From Homalodisca vitripennis (taxonomy: Eukaryota > Arthropoda > Insecta > Hemiptera > Cicadellidae): DNA of 64,000 nucleotides. Under the pieces are notes generated by a model that searched no databases, was not told the origin of the DNA, and saw nothing but the letters and a program-made list of their open reading frames with translations. Position numbers and translations under genes: made by a program. The stretch is taken from assembly GCF_021130785.1 (NCBI RefSeq), contig NC_060210.1, forward strand, positions 187,682,501 to 187,746,500, in the 5' to 3' direction. Positions 59,927 through 64,000 of this stretch are shown here, piece by piece (position 1 is the stretch's first letter; each line of letters opens with the position of its first letter).

Positions 59927-60036
59927 ATTGAATCACAAAAAGTACTTGCTCCGCCGGGAGTCGAACCCGGATCTCTCACTTGCCGGGTGAATGTGCTACC
60001 ATTACACCACAGAGCGCTTACTTTTTCCGATTCAAT
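59927..60036. repeat. Inverted repeat enclosing the tRNA-like gene
   Basis: ATTGAATC (59927-59934) and AAAAAGTA (59937-59944) on the left are perfectly complementary to TACTTTTT (60019-60026) and GATTCAAT (60029-60036) on the right, with a 2-base internal loop. The repeat extends the acceptor stem of the tRNA-like sequence between them by 16 pairs. Confidence 0.85.
59947..60016 (-). tRNA. tRNA-like sequence (Ala GGC-like), probable pseudogene or SINE head
   Basis: The minus strand folds as a 70-nt cloverleaf. The acceptor stem CGCTCTG/CGGAGCA has a C-A mismatch at the outermost pair. The D arm is GTGT...GCAC, the anticodon stem TTCAC/GTGAG with loop CCGGCAA, and the T arm CCGGG-TTCGACT-CCCGG. 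Internal pol III promoter boxes are excellent: A box TGGTGTAATGG and B box GGTTCGACTCC. A TTTTT terminator follows 5 bases after the 3' end. Against a working tRNA are C instead of U at position 33, the mismatched first pair, and a GGC alanine anticodon, rare in eukaryotes. It is best seen as a tRNA-derived pol III unit. The plus-strand 80-codon frame across it is an artefact. Confidence 0.6.
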
Positions 60037-60164
60037 TATTTTGTATTTGGCCGTATCTGTCACATGTGCGTTTAAATAAGCAAACTAACATGTGATAGGA
60101 AGACCTAATACCTGTCAAACGACTTTTATTTACATTAAACTGTATAAATAGCAATAGCATTATT

Positions 60165-60202
60165 TATATAATTTAATACTATATATAATATTAAATTATA
60201 TA
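60165..60202. repeat. AT-only near-perfect palindrome, 38 bp
   Basis: TATATAATTTAATACTATAT and the following 18 bases are self-complementary, with two mismatched positions. It may extrude as a cruciform; no function is inferred. Confidence 0.75.
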
Positions 60203-61151
60203 CATTTTATATAATATATTATATATAATATATAAGGCAATAGCCTTATTTAAAAATATAAATTAAAAATATCAGGAAACCGAACTTTGCTTTGTATTTT
60301 TCTGGTAAATAGTGTTTTGGGATTAATTTTATGATGAGCAAAAGATGCGTTTATGTTTCTTATCTTATTATGAAACTCTTCCGAATATAGGTGACAGTTT
60401 AAAAAAGATGTAAGAATTAATTTGGAAATTTTTGTTACTCTATTCAAATTCGTCCATGCAAACAACAGGATTTCTATTTATGCGGCTAGAAACCGATTCC
60501 TCGGGAAAGTGCAATGTACCGCAATGGATACACACATTTCATATGGTGCTAAGGCGTAATATTGCACAACTGCAGTGACAGCACATTATAGTCGTATGTC
60601 AGTAAATAATTATTAAGTTCTAAAACCATACGACGTCTTCCGTCTTAATATTTTGGTTCTTCTAATCGCTATCCTCGTTGCTCGTCATTTTCTTTAACTA
60701 CACGATGTAACGCAAGACGATGCAAGTTGTTTAGACGTCGAAACATCTAAATCACGTAACATTTCTGTTCGAATAATGTTGATATAGATAAACAGGTTTA
60801 ATTTTAAACGGAGGGAAATTATTCATTAACTTGTATTAAAATAAAAATTGGTTTTAGTTTAAACCTTCGTTAATTGATACGAACATTTTTTTTCTTACTA
60901 TTTGGGATTTTTGATGAAACATCAGCTGTGAAGATTGGCTTACTACTCTTATTGTGATACTCCGGATGTTATTTATCATACGTCATTGACCAGGTGACAT
61001 TTACTATAAAATTTAAACAAAGAAAATAATAAATAAATATAGACGATGTAGCTCTTTTGTTTTTGTAACAATGTATATCTTCGTTTCCATGAAAACCAAT
61101 TTTAAACTTCTCAAACTGAAACATTTGACATAGAGCACATCCACATAAAGC
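60203..61151. other. DNA upstream of the candidate first exon
   Basis: AT-rich, with a less AT-rich patch at about 60480-60600. No clear promoter element can be singled out. Confidence 0.35.
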
Positions 61152-61288
61152 ATGGAAATTGATTTGCTGACCTTTACTGAGAGATTACAACGGTTAGTGG
61201 ACGTAAACTCTGACATAGACTATGATTCGGAATTTCACAATCTCATCGATAAGGGACCAAGAGGATCAGCCTGGTACCCTTCTAAAAG
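61152..61288 (+). CDS. Candidate first coding exon of a host gene
   Basis: ATG at 61152 (context AAGCATGGA) opens 45 codons plus two bases and then meets a donor AAAAG|GTAAAT at 61289. Unspliced, the next codons are AGG TAA, so the frame stops exactly at the donor, which is typical of an exon end. In-frame stops TAG and TAA lie shortly upstream of the ATG. The peptide is protein-like and acidic: MEIDLLTFTERLQRLVDVNS, then DIDYDSEF and DKGPRGSAWYPSK. Composition is less AT-rich than the flanks. I do not recognise the protein, and its next exon was not found, so the intron may extend beyond the window. A minus-strand frame overlapping its left part is probably a shadow. Confidence 0.42.
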
Positions 61289-62224
61289 GTAAATATAAAT
61301 ATTTTGTTTCTTGTCTCAGTCGTCATTCTACCTATCTATATATAAGTAGTATAAACGCTATAAAATCCATACGTATATTGCTCTAGGTATTGTTTGTTGT
61401 AAAACTATAAAACATTACATTAACAAAGAAACATAAACGCAATGTTTTGTGATATCTACACAAAAAATAAAAAAATATTTGTTTTAAATATTACAAGTTT
61501 GATAGTAATAGTAAACTAATAAAAACTAATTATTATTCCTGTTATTAGCAAAGCTACTACTACAACATTTCTAAAAGTTAAACCTATTATAAAGTTTATT
61601 ACACAGACTAACTACCTACGATTCACACTACATACATTATTGAGATATCCTTTACAGACATCATCATTAGACTATGGTACTGTAAGAATTAATTAGTATT
61701 GGTATTAGCACTGATTAATAAAAGCAATAACTACGGTACTCCTAAATGTAGTTGCCAACTCGGAAATTTTTATAACTGTCTGTCCCTTACCTACCTACCA
61801 TTTACTACATTTTTTTGGAGTTTACCAGGCTTAAAATCTCCTTGAATTACTATTTAAAATAAACCCATGTTGAAGTATATCTAGCATATAAATAATTAAT
61901 TGTTTTTTTTTTCACGTAATGCTGTAACTTACCCACACTATAGAGTTTCTAATTTTTGTTTCCGGCTGTCTCATAGTTCTAATACTTTAATATCTTATAT
62001 GCGTAACCTATAATATACCTTCCTAACCCCGATACATTTTCCATCCTGGTGGTTTTGATACTTAATAAATCGAGGCCGTTGAATTATATATCCATCCCTA
62101 GTTTAAATGTTTGTTTATCCATCCGTAACTGTACTTAATTTTCAAGTTTACCTGTCTCGTAATAGTTATAAAGAATAGCTCGATCGCCTTTTCTGCCTTA
62201 TTATGCCAATTGTCTTGGGCCAGT

Positions 62225-62225
<1 letters not shown>
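61289..62225. other. Intron-like AT-rich DNA
   Basis: Follows the candidate donor at 61289. No further exon or repeat was recognised. Confidence 0.4.
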
Positions 62226-62256
<31 letters not shown>

Positions 62257-62410
62257 AAGACCTTATACAATACAATCAAGAGGAGAGTCGTTACTGTACA
62301 AAGTCGACGTTACTTATAAAAATACTGATGGTCACTGGCAATATTTGAACTCATATCCCGATTCCGAGGTCTTAATATTCTGATAAACTAATCCGTGATT
62401 ATCAATGGCC
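62226..62410 (-). mobile_element. Probable tRNA-derived SINE with poly-A tail
   Basis: Thirty T residues (62226-62255) are the poly-A tail of an element on the minus strand. Its head, near 62400, has tRNA-like boxes on that strand: GGATTAGTTTATCAG (A-box-like), then CCTCGGAATCGGGATATGAG and TTCAAAT (B-box-like, several mismatches). About 90 bases of body lie between. Length of about 185 bp and architecture fit a tRNA-derived SINE. Target duplications are not clear. Confidence 0.42.
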
Positions 62411-64000
62411 CATTCCGTCTTTACTTTTTAGCCAATAAAACAACTCCTGCAATTTTCTTTGCTATAAATACTATGCTTAGCTCCTTGTTGTGTATGATTT
62501 AAATTTCAATATAAGTATATCAGTGATGGTTCCTTTCTGCCATTTGTATGTGATATAAATATAAAGTTCCAATAAATATGTTTCCTTACCCAATTACATG
62601 CCTTCTCCAAACAATACATAGCATTGTGTCATCGGTACTGATTACTGGACGTGTTTCCTGATCTTGTTCAGCAGATCAGTAAACACGATCGTTTTGATCT
62701 TGAACTCAGTTGTATTTTGTAGCACAGTTTGAGCAGGAGTGACAGTATAGTATTTATTGACTAATTATGTTTTCCGAGTGAATAGGTAAGTTATAAATGT
62801 TGAAAAACTACAACATTTAATAATTAATTTGTAATTATTTTTTCTTGCTTACTATAATAATTATATAATTAAAGTGAGTATTCACTATTTTGTTAATGAC
62901 TTCTAGCTCATTACTTAGAAATTAAACTACTTTCATATTATTTCATTTACTTCAATATTATTATTAATTTCCATTAATTTGCACGAAAACAATAAAAAAC
63001 AACGGTAACATAGTTGTTATTAGACTGAGGTAAGGCTTTTCCTAAGTTAGTACAGTTTATTCCGCTACAGATAACTAACTACCTTTCTCCACATATATAG
63101 GCTAGTAAACCTTATCCAGAGTACGGCAATATCTGACAAAATTCTTTAGTTTAGATAAACACAGGGTAGATTCCATCGAATAATTCTTCAAATGACAGTA
63201 ATTTCTCTAATACCAGAGACATTAAACTACTAATATACCATAAACGAGAGTCACTTGTAGATAGAAGTATGCAAACGTAAGATTAGTAATGTCAGTAATT
63301 GCAACACTACTTGTCTCACCTAAACATTATTGACGAATTTATATGAAATATCTTCCAGTTAATGTCAACAACGAAAAATTAAAATGAAACAACGAAATAC
63401 ATGTATTGAAGTTATATTGAGGTTGATTGGTAGAGAGAGGGCTGACAACTCTAACTGCGCCTCTTCAATAAAGGCGTTTTTTCATAAATAAATACCGGAA
63501 GTGGAGTATGGAGAACGCCTCATTACGAATACGTTGAGGTAGATTGTTCCAAGAGGTAAGAGGAGGTGGAAGCAGATGGGAATGTATTTGATCCAGCTAA
63601 TCAGGAAATGTACTGTTGCCAAGCCTGTTTTATCGTTTATTGAGCCAAATAACTACTAAGGCTGACACCAACATTGAATAGGTCCACTGCAGAACTTACC
63701 AAACCGTGGAAGTGTTTTGTGCAATGCGCATCAGATGAATCGCGAAGAATGAGAAAAAAGGGTTAAGGATTTTGTTTTCTACGATTGGTGCAGAATGGAC
63801 TCCCAGATTGTCAGGAAATCCTTTCTCGTCAGAATATTATACTCATACTTTGGAAACCAAGAATATAAAGTAAATTTACGTACAAAAATAATTATCTTAG
63901 AGTCATGAATGTGTTGAGATTGGTTTGATTATAACTGGCTAGTTAAGTTAGCCCTGTTTGAAGAACAAGCGCTATCACTTACGCGAACTAAATGATGACA
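62411..64000. other. AT-rich DNA, nothing recognised
   Basis: No ORF of note. A less AT-rich patch around 63420-63560 could not be assigned. Confidence 0.4.

Noticed and set aside
59837..60079. 80-codon plus-strand ORF containing PPGVEPGS
   Set aside because: It is the antisense translation of the tRNA-like B box and T arm, a familiar artefact.

Overview
The window is nuclear DNA of an arthropod, most likely an insect. It is strongly AT-rich and intron-like, and has no operons or dense genes. It carries a Ty3/gypsy LTR retrotransposon, two piggyBac-type elements flanked by TTAA sites, tRNA-derived pol III sequences, several minisatellites and long simple repeats. I could not identify the species. 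Only the retrotransposon encodes proteins I can name with confidence. Host genes appear, at most, as isolated candidate exons.

Layout. 1-5.2 kb: two copies of a dispersed element, one with a single 43-bp unit and one with the unit expanded to roughly 35 copies. 5.2-13.4 kb: AT-rich DNA with a degenerate tandem repeat (6.07-6.53 kb), an eight-copy array of about 146 bp (8.70-9.86 kb) and paired diverged repeats. 13.39-16.34 kb: a 2956-bp piggyBac-like element with a decayed transposase, followed by a perfect 16-bp-periodic C15A repeat. 17.4-22.0 and 30.7-32.35 kb: two diverged copies of one locus, each with an exon-like block bounded by splice-site consensus. 22-37 kb: dispersed repeats, microsatellites and no recognisable gene.

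37.02-44.53 kb: a nearly intact gypsy-type element with LTRs of about 1126 bp, a CATA target duplication, an initiator-tRNA-Met-like primer site, gag, pol and a polypurine tract. Pol has protease, reverse transcriptase, RNase H and integrase; there is no env. Gag and pol lie in the same frame, separated by a single TAG, with a possible pseudoknot starting 6 nt downstream. This suggests Gag-Pol is made by stop-codon readthrough and is the most interesting signal in the window.

46.62-51.38 kb: a direct tandem duplication of 2379/2380 bp, practically identical between copies. 57.12-58.61 kb: an internally deleted piggyBac element that keeps the transposase C-terminus and has five 20-bp subterminal palindromes. 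59.93-60.04 kb: a tRNA-like pol III unit whose acceptor stem is extended by a long flanking inverted repeat. 61.15 kb: a good candidate first coding exon of a host gene running off the right side. 62.2-62.4 kb: a probable tRNA-derived SINE with a T30 (antisense poly-A) tail.

The elements do not form a pathway. The window reads as intronic or intergenic insect DNA with successive transposon insertions and local duplications.
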